Of a DNA stretch of 64,000 bases, positions 26,184 to 35,196 are shown piece after piece. The position numbers were made by a program, and so were the translations under genes. Source of the DNA: JAHRAW01 sp965262585 (GTDB lineage: Bacteria > Pseudomonadota > Gammaproteobacteria > Arenicellales > Poriferihabitantaceae); assembly GCA_965262585.1 (NCBI GenBank), contig OZ253546.1:1550001-1614000 (forward strand), given 5' to 3'. The number at the start of each line of letters is the position of its first letter. Positions within the stretch are counted from its first letter, which is position 1. A model generated the notes under the pieces. That model searched no databases. It saw only the letters and a program-made list of their open reading frames with translations, and was not told where the DNA came from.

Positions 26184-27734
26184 ATGCCCACCAGCCGCCG
26201 CCCGACCTTCCCGGAAAACTATCTCAGCGCAACGCTGAACGCACGGGTGTACGAGGTCGCCCGGGAGACTTCGCTGGACCGGGCACAGTTGCTGTCGGAA
26301 CGCCTCGACAACCAAGTTCACCTGAAGCGCGAAGACCAGCAGCCGATATTCTGCTACAAAATTCGCGGCGCGTATAACAAGATGCGCACGCTCACCCCAC
26401 AGCAGTTGAGGCGTGGAGTGGTGGCGGCGTCCGCTGGCAACCACGCCCAGGGCGTGGCCATGTGCGCCAGTCACTTGCGGTGCAAGGCGATCATCGTCAT
26501 GCCGGTGACCGCATCCGGCATCAAACTCGAAGCGGTGCGCCGCTGGGGTGTTCGCGTCGAACTGGTGGGCGATAACTATGAAGACGCATATATCCACGCC
26601 CGCGAATTGTGCCGCAAGCACAAAATGTTGTTCATTCACCCGTTCGACGACCCCGCGGTAATCGCCGGGCAGGGAACCGTGGGACAGGAAATCTTGAAGC
26701 AACATTCCCAAGACCTGCAAGCCATCTTCCTGCCGGTGGGCGGCGGCGGGCTGATTGCCGGGGTGGCGGCTTATGTCAAGCAAGTGCGGCCGGACGTTCG
26801 CATCATCGGGGTTGAGCCCTTCGAGTCCGATGCCATGTATCGCTCGCTGCGCGCCGGGCGGCGGGTGCGGCTGAAGCAGGTGGGCATCTTCGCCGACGGC
26901 GTCGCCATCGCCCAGGTCGGGCGCGAAAACTTCAAACTGTGTCGCCGCTTTGTGGACCAAGTGGTGCGGGTTTCCACCGACGAAATCTGCGCGGCGGTCA
27001 AGGACATCTGCGAAGACACCCGCACCATCGTCGAGCCTTCCGGCGCCCTCGCCGTGGCCGGTATCAAACGCTGGCTGCGGGATGCCGGGCAAACGGGCAA
27101 CCCGATCACGGGCAAAAATCTGGTGGCGGTGGTGTCCGGTGCCAACCTGAGTTTCGACCGGCTACGCCATATCGCCGAGCGTGCCGAAATCGGCGAACGC
27201 CGCGAGGCCATTCTGGCGGCGACCATCCCTGAAAAAGCCGGCAGTTTCCGCAAATTCTGCCATGCCCTCGGCAACCGCAACGTATCCGAGTTCAACTATC
27301 GCTACGCCGGTGGTGCGAAAGCCCACGTTTTTGTCGGGGTACAAATCAGCCGTCCGGGGGAGGTCGAGGTATTGATGCGGCAACTCAAACGAAAGGGCTT
27401 CGAGTCGATGGATTTGACCGACAATGAAATGGCCAAAATCCACGCCCGGCACATGGTTGGTGGCCGCGCTCCGCAACTTGCCGACGAGCGGGTGTTCAGT
27501 TTTGAATTTCCCGAACGCCCCGGCGCGTTGCGTGATTTTCTTGATAAAATCGGCGTTACCTGGAGCATCACGCTGTTTCACTACCGCAACCACGGCTCGG
27601 ATTTTGGCCGGGTGCTGTGCGGCATCCGCGTGCCGGCCGCCGACCGGGTGCGGTTCAGCCGCACCTTGAAAGAACTGGGCTACCGCTACGGCGAGCAAAC
27701 CGACAATCCGGTGTACCGGTTGTTTCTGTTATAA
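26184..27734 (+). CDS. ilvA: Threonine ammonia-lyase, biosynthetic (long form)
   Basis: 516 residues from the ATG at 26184, close to the 514 of E. coli IlvA. It is a PLP enzyme converting threonine to 2-oxobutanoate for isoleucine synthesis. The PLP Lys lies in CYKIRGAYNKM, with SAGNHAQGVA and the glycine-rich PVGGGGLIAGVA binding the cofactor phosphate. Residues from about 330 form two ACT-like regulatory domains (ATIPEKAGSFRKFC and FEFPERPGALRDFL), implying allosteric feedback by isoleucine. A longer frame starting at 25842 overlaps the divergent pcm-like gene and is not used. Confidence 0.95.
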   Translation: MPTSRRPTFPENYLSATLNARVYEVARETSLDRAQLLSERLDNQVHLKREDQQPIFCYKIRGAYNKMRTLTPQQLRRGVVAASAGNHAQGVAMCASHLRCKAIIVMPVTASGIKLEAVRRWGVRVELVGDNYEDAYIHARELCRKHKMLFIHPFDDPAVIAGQGTVGQEILKQHSQDLQAIFLPVGGGGLIAGVAAYVKQVRPDVRIIGVEPFESDAMYRSLRAGRRVRLKQVGIFADGVAIAQVGRENFKLCRRFVDQVVRVSTDEICAAVKDICEDTRTIVEPSGALAVAGIKRWLRDAGQTGNPITGKNLVAVVSGANLSFDRLRHIAERAEIGERREAILAATIPEKAGSFRKFCHALGNRNVSEFNYRYAGGAKAHVFVGVQISRPGEVEVLMRQLKRKGFESMDLTDNEMAKIHARHMVGGRAPQLADERVFSFEFPERPGALRDFLDKIGVTWSITLFHYRNHGSDFGRVLCGIRVPAADRVRFSRTLKELGYRYGEQTDNPVYRLFLL

Positions 27735-27773
27735 GGTTTTGCCGGAATAAAACGACCACCGAAACTACCGACC

Positions 27774-28019
27774 ATGCCAAATCGCAATGAACCCATGACC
27801 GTAGACCTCGCCGAAAAAACCGAACTCGGCGACATCTACAACCTGCCCGGAGAAGGCTTTGTGGTGGAATTGCATCAGGGAAACACTACCTACCTGTTCG
27901 ATAAACAGGGTTTGCAACACCGCATTCTGGACAAAAAACGCCTGGGTCTGGATGCCTCCGTGGAGGAATCTGCGTTGCTGCGCATCAACAACTTCGCGCC
28001 AACTTTCGAGGCCCTTTGA
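27774..28019 (+). CDS. Small conserved-looking protein of unknown function
   Basis: 81 residues, soluble and acidic at the N-terminus, with segments LGDIYNLPGEGFVVELHQG and RILDKKRLGLDASVEES. I do not recognise it. It lies 39 bp after ilvA and 13 bp before a phosphopantetheinyl transferase gene, so it is probably co-transcribed. Codon use matches its neighbours, which supports a real gene. Confidence 0.5.
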   Translation: MPNRNEPMTVDLAEKTELGDIYNLPGEGFVVELHQGNTTYLFDKQGLQHRILDKKRLGLDASVEESALLRINNFAPTFEAL

Positions 28020-28032
28020 GGCTCTGTGAAGC

Positions 28033-28947
28033 ATGGGAATCGACGCGGTGGCGGCGCGGCAGCCGCCGCACACTTGCGGGGGAGTCGGCGTCATCCGCCC
28101 CCGCTGGGCGGAGCGGCGCATCGAACATTTTGGTAGCCATGCGCTGCAGCAAAACATCCCGCAGCAAGACATTCAACCGCATTCCATCCACCTGTGGGCC
28201 GTTGACCTTGCGTCCCTGCAATCCCCGGCCCACCGCGCCTTGCTGACCGAGCCGGAGTTGGCACGGGCCGCGCGCTACCGCAACCACGCCCAACAGGCCA
28301 TGTACCTCGGCGGCAGGGTCGGCTTGCGGCTTTTGCTCGGTGCCTGCACTGGCCTCGGCAACGGCGACCTGCGCTTTGTCTATGGCGGGCGCGGCAAGCC
28401 GATGCTGGCCAACCGATTGCCCGGCGGCGAACTGTGCTTTAACTACACCCTATCGGCGGGCCGGGCGCTGTATGCCCTCGCATGGAACCGGCAGGTTGGC
28501 ATCGACATGGAAACCTTGCCACGAAAAATCGCCTCGGCGCGGCTCGCAAAACGCAACTTGTCGGCAGCCGAGCAACGGGCGTGGCGCGCCGTCCCCGAAG
28601 CGGGGCGGGATTACGCCATGCTCGCCTGCTGGACGCGCAAAGAATCTTACGGAAAAGCCCTCGGAGTCGGCATCCGCTACACCCTCCATCAGGCACCGGT
28701 GTGCACCCATATAGATTCCCCGGTCTGGCAATGCGGGGTCACCGGAATGTTCGATTCACCCCCCGACATGCCGCCCGACACAAAGAAAGCAAAGCGCGAT
28801 GAACGCATACTGCACGGCCTGCAACTCGCGCTTCCATTCCCCGGCATCGCCGCGCTGGTGTATGACGGCGAGGCTCTGGTCTCCCCCGCCGCCGGCTTGT
28901 CACTACGCGGCTGGCAGTGGCCTGCCCATGTTGGTAGTTGGTCATGA
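28033..28947 (+). CDS. 4'-phosphopantetheinyl transferase, Sfp type
   Basis: 304 residues. The enzyme moves the phosphopantetheine arm from CoA to carrier proteins. Diagnostic motifs are VGIDMETLPR (Mg-binding Asp and Glu) and WTRKESYGKALG (the W-x2-KE-x-Y/A-x-K motif). GRGKPMLANR in front matches the G-x-G-KP motif. Sfp-type enzymes serve fatty-acid, polyketide or nonribosomal-peptide carriers; no such synthase is in the window. The first 50 residues fit poorly with the family, so the true start may be downstream. Its stop overlaps the next start (ATGA). Confidence 0.85.
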   Translation: MGIDAVAARQPPHTCGGVGVIRPRWAERRIEHFGSHALQQNIPQQDIQPHSIHLWAVDLASLQSPAHRALLTEPELARAARYRNHAQQAMYLGGRVGLRLLLGACTGLGNGDLRFVYGGRGKPMLANRLPGGELCFNYTLSAGRALYALAWNRQVGIDMETLPRKIASARLAKRNLSAAEQRAWRAVPEAGRDYAMLACWTRKESYGKALGVGIRYTLHQAPVCTHIDSPVWQCGVTGMFDSPPDMPPDTKKAKRDERILHGLQLALPFPGIAALVYDGEALVSPAAGLSLRGWQWPAHVGSWS

Positions 28948-30068
28948 AATTCGTCGACCTCAACGCCCAGTTCCGGGCTATCGAAAACGAGATTCGTGCG
29001 GCCATCGAGAGAGTGCTTGAGCACGGTCTATTCATCCTCGGGCCGGAAGTGCGCGCCCTGGAGGAGGAACTCGCCGACTACTGCGGAGTGAAACACGCCG
29101 TCACCGCCGCCAGCGGCACCGATGCCTTGTTGATGGCGTTGATGGCTTGGCGCATCGGACCGGGGGATGCGGTCATTGTCCCGCCGTTCACCTTCGTGGC
29201 CAGCGCCGAAGTGGTGCAGTTGCTGGGTGCTACCACGGTGTTTGTTGATGTTGAGGAAGACACTTTCAACATCGACCCCGAGTGCCTCGCCGAGGCGGTG
29301 GTGCGCATTCGCCGTCAGGGCAAGTTGCGCTTGCGGGGCGTTATCCCGGTCGACCTGTTCGGGCTGCCGGCGGATTACGATGCCATCCAAGTTATCGCCG
29401 AAGAGCACGACCTGTTTGTGCTGGCCGACGCCGCGCAAAGTTTTGGCGGCACCCGCAACGGCAAGAAGGTCGGCGCTTTCGGCGATGTGGCCGCCACCAG
29501 TTTTTTCCCAGCCAAACCCCTCGGCTGCTACGGCGATGGCGGCGCGCTTTTCACCGACGACGATGAACTGGCGGAACTCGCCAGATCCATCCGCGTACAC
29601 GGCATGGGCGCCACCCAATACGACAACGTCCGCACCGGCATCACCGGCCGCATGGACACCATTCAGGCGGCGGTTTTGAGTTGCAAACTCAAGATATTCG
29701 ACCGCGAACTCGCCGCCCGCCGCCGGGTAGCGGATATTTACACGCGCGAACTGGACGGCGTCGTCAAAACCCCGCAAATCCCCCCCAACTGCGAAAGTGC
29801 CTGGGCGCAATACACGGTGCGCTCCGCCGACCGCGATGCGATACGCGCCCACCTGCAATCCAAAGGCATCCCCAGCGCGGTTTACTACCCCCGCCCCCTG
29901 CACCGCCAACCGGCTTTCAGCGAAGCCGACGGCGCCGGCCTCAGCATGCCGGTCTCGGAAATGCTCGCCGAGCAGGTGTTCAGCCTGCCCATACACCCTT
30001 ATCTGGAAAAGGACGACCAGATGAAAATTATCGACGCGGTAAAATCCGCGGTTTCGGGCAATTCGTAA
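28944..30068 (+). CDS. DegT/DnrJ/EryC1/StrS-family PLP aminotransferase
   Basis: 374 residues from the ATG at 28944, which overlaps the upstream stop by 4 bp. It shows AASGTDALLMAL near the N-terminus, DAAQSFGGTRNGKKVG with the PLP-binding Asp, and FFPAKPLGCYGDGGALF with the Schiff-base Lys. These enzymes aminate keto-sugars on nucleotide carriers for LPS, capsule or glycoprotein sugars; the sequence is closest in feel to the WbpE/WlbC group acting on UDP-3-keto sugars. No other sugar genes flank it, so the substrate is inferred. The final part, VYYPRPLHRQPAF, is a family signature. Confidence 0.87.
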   Translation: MKFVDLNAQFRAIENEIRAAIERVLEHGLFILGPEVRALEEELADYCGVKHAVTAASGTDALLMALMAWRIGPGDAVIVPPFTFVASAEVVQLLGATTVFVDVEEDTFNIDPECLAEAVVRIRRQGKLRLRGVIPVDLFGLPADYDAIQVIAEEHDLFVLADAAQSFGGTRNGKKVGAFGDVAATSFFPAKPLGCYGDGGALFTDDDELAELARSIRVHGMGATQYDNVRTGITGRMDTIQAAVLSCKLKIFDRELAARRRVADIYTRELDGVVKTPQIPPNCESAWAQYTVRSADRDAIRAHLQSKGIPSAVYYPRPLHRQPAFSEADGAGLSMPVSEMLAEQVFSLPIHPYLEKDDQMKIIDAVKSAVSGNS

Positions 30069-30153
30069 CGCCGCCGCCCGGCGGTTTCGGCCTTATCTGA
30101 CCAAATGAGGCGTAAATCCGGTAAATATTCTGTGCCGGATGCTTAAATGATGC

Positions 30154-30183
30154 TTGACAGAGGCTTTGGCGTGGCTATAGAAT
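30154..30183 (+). promoter_or_regulatory. Sigma-70 promoter of the str operon
   Basis: TTGACA at 30154-30159 and TATAGA at 30176-30181 are spaced by 16 bp (or TAGAAT at 30178-30183 by 18 bp), 165 bp upstream of rpsL. A perfect -35 with a near-consensus -10 fits the strong promoter expected for ribosomal genes. The long leader between it and rpsL holds no gene. Confidence 0.8.
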
Positions 30184-30347
30184 GCCGCCCCCTTCGGGTT
30201 GCGGGCGGATTTTGTGCGCCAGTACCCCGGCTGGAGCCCGAAGCGGGCTGAAAAGGAGTGGCCTTAAGTATGACGAGAAGGCCGATAATTTGAACGAATC
30301 AGCAACTTGAACGAATTAGCGCCGGTTGAGCCGGTTGAAATGAGCAG

Positions 30348-30722
30348 ATGCCGACCCTGAACCAACTGGTAAGAATGCCGCGCAGCAAGCAGGTGAAGAA
30401 GTCCAACGTCCCTGCGTTGCAAGCATGCCCGCAGAAGCGGGGGGTATGCACGCGGGTCTATACGACCACGCCGAAAAAGCCGAATTCAGCGTTGCGCAAG
30501 GTGGCGCGCGTCAGATTGACCAATGGATACGAAGTCACCACCTATATCGGCGGTGAGGGGCATAACCTCCAAGAGCACTCGGTGGTGCTGTTGCGCGGAG
30601 GCCGTGTCAAGGATTTACCCGGGGTGCGGTATCACGTCGTGCGCGGCGCGCTGGATACTTCCGGCGTGTCCGACCGCCGCCAGGGCCGATCCAAGTATGG
30701 GGCCAAACGCCCCAAATCGTAA
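30348..30722 (+). CDS. rpsL: 30S ribosomal protein S12
   Basis: 124 residues, full length. S12 sits at the decoding centre. The streptomycin-sensitive sequence TTTPKKPNSALRKVARV and the loop GGRVKDLPGVRYH (with the Asp that is methylthiolated in many bacteria) are intact, so no classical streptomycin-resistance change is seen. It is the first gene of the str operon, after the promoter at 30154. Confidence 0.98.
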   Translation: MPTLNQLVRMPRSKQVKKSNVPALQACPQKRGVCTRVYTTTPKKPNSALRKVARVRLTNGYEVTTYIGGEGHNLQEHSVVLLRGGRVKDLPGVRYHVVRGALDTSGVSDRRQGRSKYGAKRPKS

Positions 30723-30941
30723 ACCGCTCGATGCGTAACGGACGGCGGATGGTTTAGTCGCCGCTTAAACTCCCGATTTTGTGGTCGCTTCCATGGGGGT
30801 TGGCTTTCCTTTAGATGGGAAAGCAGGTTGAACCGAAACGGCCCTGAATATTTTAGGACCTTGCCCGATGTGGGCAAAGGTGGTTTTTTAGTCTGTGATT
30901 TACTACCGATCCGGCCACGCCGGTTCAAGACAAGATTTGCC
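30723..30941 (+). promoter_or_regulatory. Long rpsL-rpsG intercistronic region with a hairpin
   Basis: This 219-bp spacer is longer than the roughly 100 nt in E. coli. It contains a 7-bp hairpin, GCTTTCC at 30803-30809 pairing with GGAAAGC at 30818-30824. In E. coli, S7 binds the rpsL-rpsG spacer and represses its own translation; a similar autogenous site is plausible here but is not shown by the sequence. No independent gene is seen. Confidence 0.35.
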
Positions 30942-31412
30942 ATGCCAAGACGAAGAGAAGTACCGAAGCGGGACATTCTGCCCGATCCGAAATACAAGGA
31001 TCGGACGGTTGCGAAGTTCATCAACATCATGATGATGAACGGCAAAAAGTCCATCGCCGAGAAGATCTTGTACGACGCCCTTGAAATCATCAAGGAGCGT
31101 GGCAAGGGCGATCCGGTCGAGGTGTTCAACGCGGCCCTTGAAAAGGTCAGCCCCGGCGTCGAGGTCAAGAGTCGGCGTGTCGGCGGAGCGACTTATCAGG
31201 TGCCCGTGGAAGTACGCCCCAACCGGCAACTGGCGCTGGCCATGCGCTGGCTCGTGGAAGCGGCGCGCAGGCGTGGCGAAAAGTCCATGACCGCACGGCT
31301 GGCGGGGGAATTGATGGACGCTTCCGAAGAGCGCGGCAGTGCCGTGAAGAAGCGGGAAGACACGCACAAGATGGCGGAAGCCAACAAGGCGTTTTCCCAC
31401 TACCGATTTTAG
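30942..31412 (+). CDS. rpsG: 30S ribosomal protein S7
   Basis: 156 residues from the ATG at 30942. It begins MPRRREVPKRDILPDPKY, the universal S7 start, and ends at about the usual length. S7 nucleates assembly of the 30S head and is the autoregulator of this operon in E. coli. An upstream reading from 30828 adds 38 non-homologous residues and is rejected. Confidence 0.97.
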   Translation: MPRRREVPKRDILPDPKYKDRTVAKFINIMMMNGKKSIAEKILYDALEIIKERGKGDPVEVFNAALEKVSPGVEVKSRRVGGATYQVPVEVRPNRQLALAMRWLVEAARRRGEKSMTARLAGELMDASEERGSAVKKREDTHKMAEANKAFSHYRF

Positions 31413-31457
31413 TTTGATTATTATTTGATTATTACTAACGTTGAGAGTTTAAGAAAA

Positions 31458-33542
31458 GTGGCAAGACAAACCCCGCTCGAACGGTATCGCAACATCGGCA
31501 TCATGGCCCACATTGATGCCGGTAAGACCACGACCACCGAACGCGTACTTTTCTACACCGGGCTGTCTCACAAGATGGGCGAAGTGCACGACGGCAACGC
31601 GGTGATGGACTGGATGGAGCAGGAGCAGGAAAGGGGTATCACCATCACCTCGGCGGCCACCACTTGCTTTTGGTCGGGCATGGGCCACCAATATCCCGAA
31701 CACCGCATCAACATCATCGACACCCCCGGCCATGTCGATTTCACCATCGAAGTGGAGCGTTCGCTGCGCGTCCTGGACGGTGCGGTGGCGGTGTTCTGCG
31801 CGGTGGGCGGGTGCGAACCGCAGTCCGAGACGGTGTGGCGGCAAGCCAACAAATACCACGTCCCGCGCATAGCCTTCGTCAATAAAATGGACCGCACCGG
31901 CGCCGATTTCTTCCGCGTGGTGGGGCAGATCCGCACCCGTTTGGGCGCCAATCCGGTGATTATGCAAGTTCCCATCGGCGCCGAAGAAGGCTTCGAGGGC
32001 GTGGTGGATCTGGCCAAGATGAAGGCCCTGCACTGGGATCAAGATTCCATGGGCGCCGAGTTCGAGGAGCGGGATATTCCCGCACACCTGCAGGCGTCGT
32101 GCGATGAATACCGCGAAAAACTGATCGAAGCCGCGGTGGAGTCAGACGAAGGGTTGATGGAAAAATACTTCGACAAAGGAAGCCTCGATGAAGACGACAT
32201 CAGAAAGGGCATTCGAATCCGCACCCTGAACAACGAAGTCATCCCGGTGTTTTGCGGGTCGGCGTTCAAGAACAAGGGCGTGCAAGCGATGCTCGACGGC
32301 GTGGTGGATTATCTGCCAAGCCCCATCGATGTGCCGCCGATTACCGGCAGCGACGGTAAAAATCAAGTCGTGCGCAAGGCTGACGACAATGAGCCGTTTG
32401 CCGCGCTTGGCTTCAAGATCATGAGCGACCCGTTTTTCGGGCAGTTGGTTTTCTTCCGCGTTTATTCCGGCGTGCTCGGCGCCGGCAACACCGTATACAA
32501 CTCGGTCAAAGGCAAAAAAGAGCGCATCGGCCGCATCCTGCAGATGCACTCCAACAACCGCGAAGACATCAAGGAAGTGCGCGCCGGCGACATCGCCGCT
32601 GCGGTCGGGCTTAAGTATGTCACCACCGGTGACACCCTGTGCGACCAGAGCCACGAGGTAGTGCTCGAGCGCATGGAGTTCCCGGAGCCGGTGATCTCTC
32701 AGGCGGTGGAGCCGAAAACCAAAACCGACCAGGAGAAACTGGGCGTGGCCCTCGGCAAACTGGCCAAGGAAGACCCGTCGTTCAGGGTTCATTCGGACGA
32801 GGAGTCCGGCCAGACCATCATCTCCGGCATGGGTGAATTGCATCTGGAAATCATCATCGACCGCCTCAAGCGCGAGTTCAACGTCGCCGCCAACATCGGC
32901 AGGCCGCAGGTAGCGTACCGCGAAACCATCACCGAGGCCGTGGAGCAGGAACACAAGTATGCCAAGCAAACCGGTGGCCGCGGCCAATACGGCCATGTGT
33001 TCATCCGCCTCGAGCCCCGTGAACTGGGGGCTGGCTACGAGTTCGTGGACGAGATCAAGGGCGGCGTGATTCCGCGGGAATACATTTCATCGGTGGACAA
33101 AGGAATCCAAGAAGCGATGCAGTCCGGGGTAATCGCCGGCTATCCGGTGATTGATGTCCGGGTGGCGTTATACTACGGCTCCTACCACGAAGTGGACTCC
33201 TCCGAACACGCCTTCAAGGCGGCCGGCATCCACGCTTTCAAGGAAGGCGTGCGCCGCGCCAAGCCGCAACTCCTCGAGCCGCTGATGGCGGTGGAAGTGG
33301 TTACACCGGAAGAATATATGGGCAGCGTCAACGGCGACTTGAGTTCGCGGCGCGGCATGATTCAAGAAATGGAAGATTCCCCCGGCGGCAAGGCGGTCAA
33401 GGCGGAAGTGCCGTTGTCGGAGATGTTCGGCTACTCCACGTCGTTGCGCTCAGCGACTCAGGGGCGCGCCACCTACACCATGGAATTCCAGAAATACGCG
33501 CCGGTGCCGGTCAGCGTGGCCGAAGCCATCAAGGCCGCCTGA
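31458..33542 (+). CDS. fusA: Translation elongation factor G
   Basis: 694 residues from a GTG at 31458, giving MARQTPLERYRNIGIMAH, which aligns with the E. coli start; the TTG at 31425 adds 11 residues without support. G1 (AHIDAGKTT), G3 (DTPGHVDF) and G4 (NKMD) of the GTPase domain are intact, followed by domains II-V. EF-G drives translocation and ribosome recycling. A GAGAG purine stretch lies about 10 bp before the GTG. It uses CTG/CTC leucine codons like most neighbours, unlike tuf. Confidence 0.97.
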   Translation: MARQTPLERYRNIGIMAHIDAGKTTTTERVLFYTGLSHKMGEVHDGNAVMDWMEQEQERGITITSAATTCFWSGMGHQYPEHRINIIDTPGHVDFTIEVERSLRVLDGAVAVFCAVGGCEPQSETVWRQANKYHVPRIAFVNKMDRTGADFFRVVGQIRTRLGANPVIMQVPIGAEEGFEGVVDLAKMKALHWDQDSMGAEFEERDIPAHLQASCDEYREKLIEAAVESDEGLMEKYFDKGSLDEDDIRKGIRIRTLNNEVIPVFCGSAFKNKGVQAMLDGVVDYLPSPIDVPPITGSDGKNQVVRKADDNEPFAALGFKIMSDPFFGQLVFFRVYSGVLGAGNTVYNSVKGKKERIGRILQMHSNNREDIKEVRAGDIAAAVGLKYVTTGDTLCDQSHEVVLERMEFPEPVISQAVEPKTKTDQEKLGVALGKLAKEDPSFRVHSDEESGQTIISGMGELHLEIIIDRLKREFNVAANIGRPQVAYRETITEAVEQEHKYAKQTGGRGQYGHVFIRLEPRELGAGYEFVDEIKGGVIPREYISSVDKGIQEAMQSGVIAGYPVIDVRVALYYGSYHEVDSSEHAFKAAGIHAFKEGVRRAKPQLLEPLMAVEVVTPEEYMGSVNGDLSSRRGMIQEMEDSPGGKAVKAEVPLSEMFGYSTSLRSATQGRATYTMEFQKYAPVPVSVAEAIKAA

Positions 33543-33600
33543 ACAAGCACTCGCTCAAGCATTTGACCCTAAGAAAAATTTAGTTTCGGGAGATAACGAC

Positions 33601-34791
33601 ATGTCAAAAGAGAAATTTGAAAGAACCAAGCCGCATGTAAATGTGGGAACCATCGGCCATGTGGATCACGGCAAGACCACGCTGACGGCGGCGTTGACGC
33701 GAGTGCTGTCGAGTAAATATGGCGGCGAGAGCAAGAAGTTTGAGGAGATAGACAACGCTCCTGAAGAGCGCGCGCGCGGCATCACCATCGCCACCGCGCA
33801 TGTTGAATACGAGACCGAGAAGCGTCACTACGCGCATGTGGATTGTCCGGGGCACGCCGACTATGTAAAGAACATGATCACCGGTGCGGCGCAGATGGAC
33901 GGTGCAATACTGGTGGTAAGCGCAGCCGATGGCCCGATGCCGCAAACCCGTGAGCACATATTATTGGCGCGTCAGGTGGGGGTTCCGTATATTGTGGTGT
34001 ATCTGAACAAAGCCGACATGGTGGACGATGCAGAGTTATTGGAATTGGTGGAGATGGAAGTTCGCGAATTGCTGGATAGTTACGAATTTCCGGGCGACAC
34101 CACGCCAATCATCACCGGCAGTGCCTTGAAAGCATTGGAAGGCGACACTTCGGAGATTGGAGAAGGATCCATATTGAAATTGGCGGAGGCGGTGGACAGT
34201 TATATTCCGGAGCCGGAACGAGCGATAGATGGCGATTTCTTGATGCCGGTGGAGGATGTATTTTCAATATCGGGGCGTGGCACGGTAGTGACCGGGCGCA
34301 TCGAGCGTGGCGTGGTGAAGGTGGGCGAGGAATTATCAATCATCGGCATTCGCGATACCGCGAGCAGCATTTGCACGGGGGTTGAGATGTTCAGGAAATT
34401 GCTGGACGAAGGCCGTGCCGGAGACAATGTGGGCATATTATTGCGCGGCACCAAGCGCGAGGAAGTGGAGCGAGGTCAGGTATTGGCAAAGCCGAAAAGC
34501 ATCACGCCGCACACGCGATTTGAGTCAGAGGTATACATCTTAAGCAAGGAAGAAGGGGGCCGCCACACGCCGTTTTTCAAAGGCTATCGTCCGCAGTTTT
34601 ACTTTCGGACTACGGATGTAACCGGGGCGGTGGAGTTGCCGAAGGATGTAGAGATGGTAATGCCCGGAGACAATGTAAAGATGGTAACGGAATTGATTGC
34701 GCCGATAGCGATGGAAGAAGGTTTACGATTTGCGATACGCGAAGGCGGACGCACAGTGGGGGCCGGTGTGGTCTCCAAAATTTTGGCGTGA
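33601..34791 (+). CDS. tuf: Translation elongation factor Tu
   Basis: 396 residues, normal EF-Tu length. G1 (GHVDHGKT), G3 (DCPGHADYV) and G4 (NKADM) are intact. It delivers aminoacyl-tRNA to the ribosome. A GGGAG ribosome-binding site precedes the ATG. Codon use is distinctive: leucine is mostly TTG with several TTA, and ATA and GTA are frequent, whereas fusA next door favours CTG/CTC and ATC. This is unusual for such a highly expressed gene and suggests a different recent history, for example conversion with another tuf copy. Confidence 0.98.
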   Translation: MSKEKFERTKPHVNVGTIGHVDHGKTTLTAALTRVLSSKYGGESKKFEEIDNAPEERARGITIATAHVEYETEKRHYAHVDCPGHADYVKNMITGAAQMDGAILVVSAADGPMPQTREHILLARQVGVPYIVVYLNKADMVDDAELLELVEMEVRELLDSYEFPGDTTPIITGSALKALEGDTSEIGEGSILKLAEAVDSYIPEPERAIDGDFLMPVEDVFSISGRGTVVTGRIERGVVKVGEELSIIGIRDTASSICTGVEMFRKLLDEGRAGDNVGILLRGTKREEVERGQVLAKPKSITPHTRFESEVYILSKEEGGRHTPFFKGYRPQFYFRTTDVTGAVELPKDVEMVMPGDNVKMVTELIAPIAMEEGLRFAIREGGRTVGAGVVSKILA

Positions 34792-34829
34792 GTTGGTAGA
34801 TCGCCAAAGAATGTTATGAGAATTTATTC

Positions 34830-35147
34830 GTGAAAGTTGAGAGCCAAAAAATCCGCATCAGCCTGAAGGCGTTTGATCATAAAACGATCGACCGCTCGGC
34901 CCGAGAGATCGTCGAGACCGCGCGCCGCACCGGTGCGTTGGTGATGGGGCCGATTCCATTGCCCACCCGGATCGAGAAATACACTTTGTTGCGCTCTCCG
35001 CATGCCGATAAAAAGGCCCGCGACCAGTTCGAAATCAGAACCCACAAGCGCATTCTCGACATCGTCGAACCCACCGAAAAAACCGTGGACGCGCTGATGA
35101 AGTTGGATCTGGCGGCCGGGGTTGATGTTGAGATCAAACTCAACTGA
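34830..35147 (+). CDS. rpsJ: 30S ribosomal protein S10
   Basis: 105 residues from a GTG start at 34830. The core RISLKAFDHKTIDRSAREIV and THKRILDIVEPTEKTVDAL match S10, which also acts as NusE in antitermination with NusB. It opens the S10 gene block directly after tuf, with a short 38-bp gap and no separate promoter obvious. It runs slightly beyond the usual N-terminus. Confidence 0.97.
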   Translation: MKVESQKIRISLKAFDHKTIDRSAREIVETARRTGALVMGPIPLPTRIEKYTLLRSPHADKKARDQFEIRTHKRILDIVEPTEKTVDALMKLDLAAGVDVEIKLN

Positions 35148-35196
35148 TCACCATAGAATCGATGCGAAATAAGGAAAATAAGAGGAGAGTAAAAAA

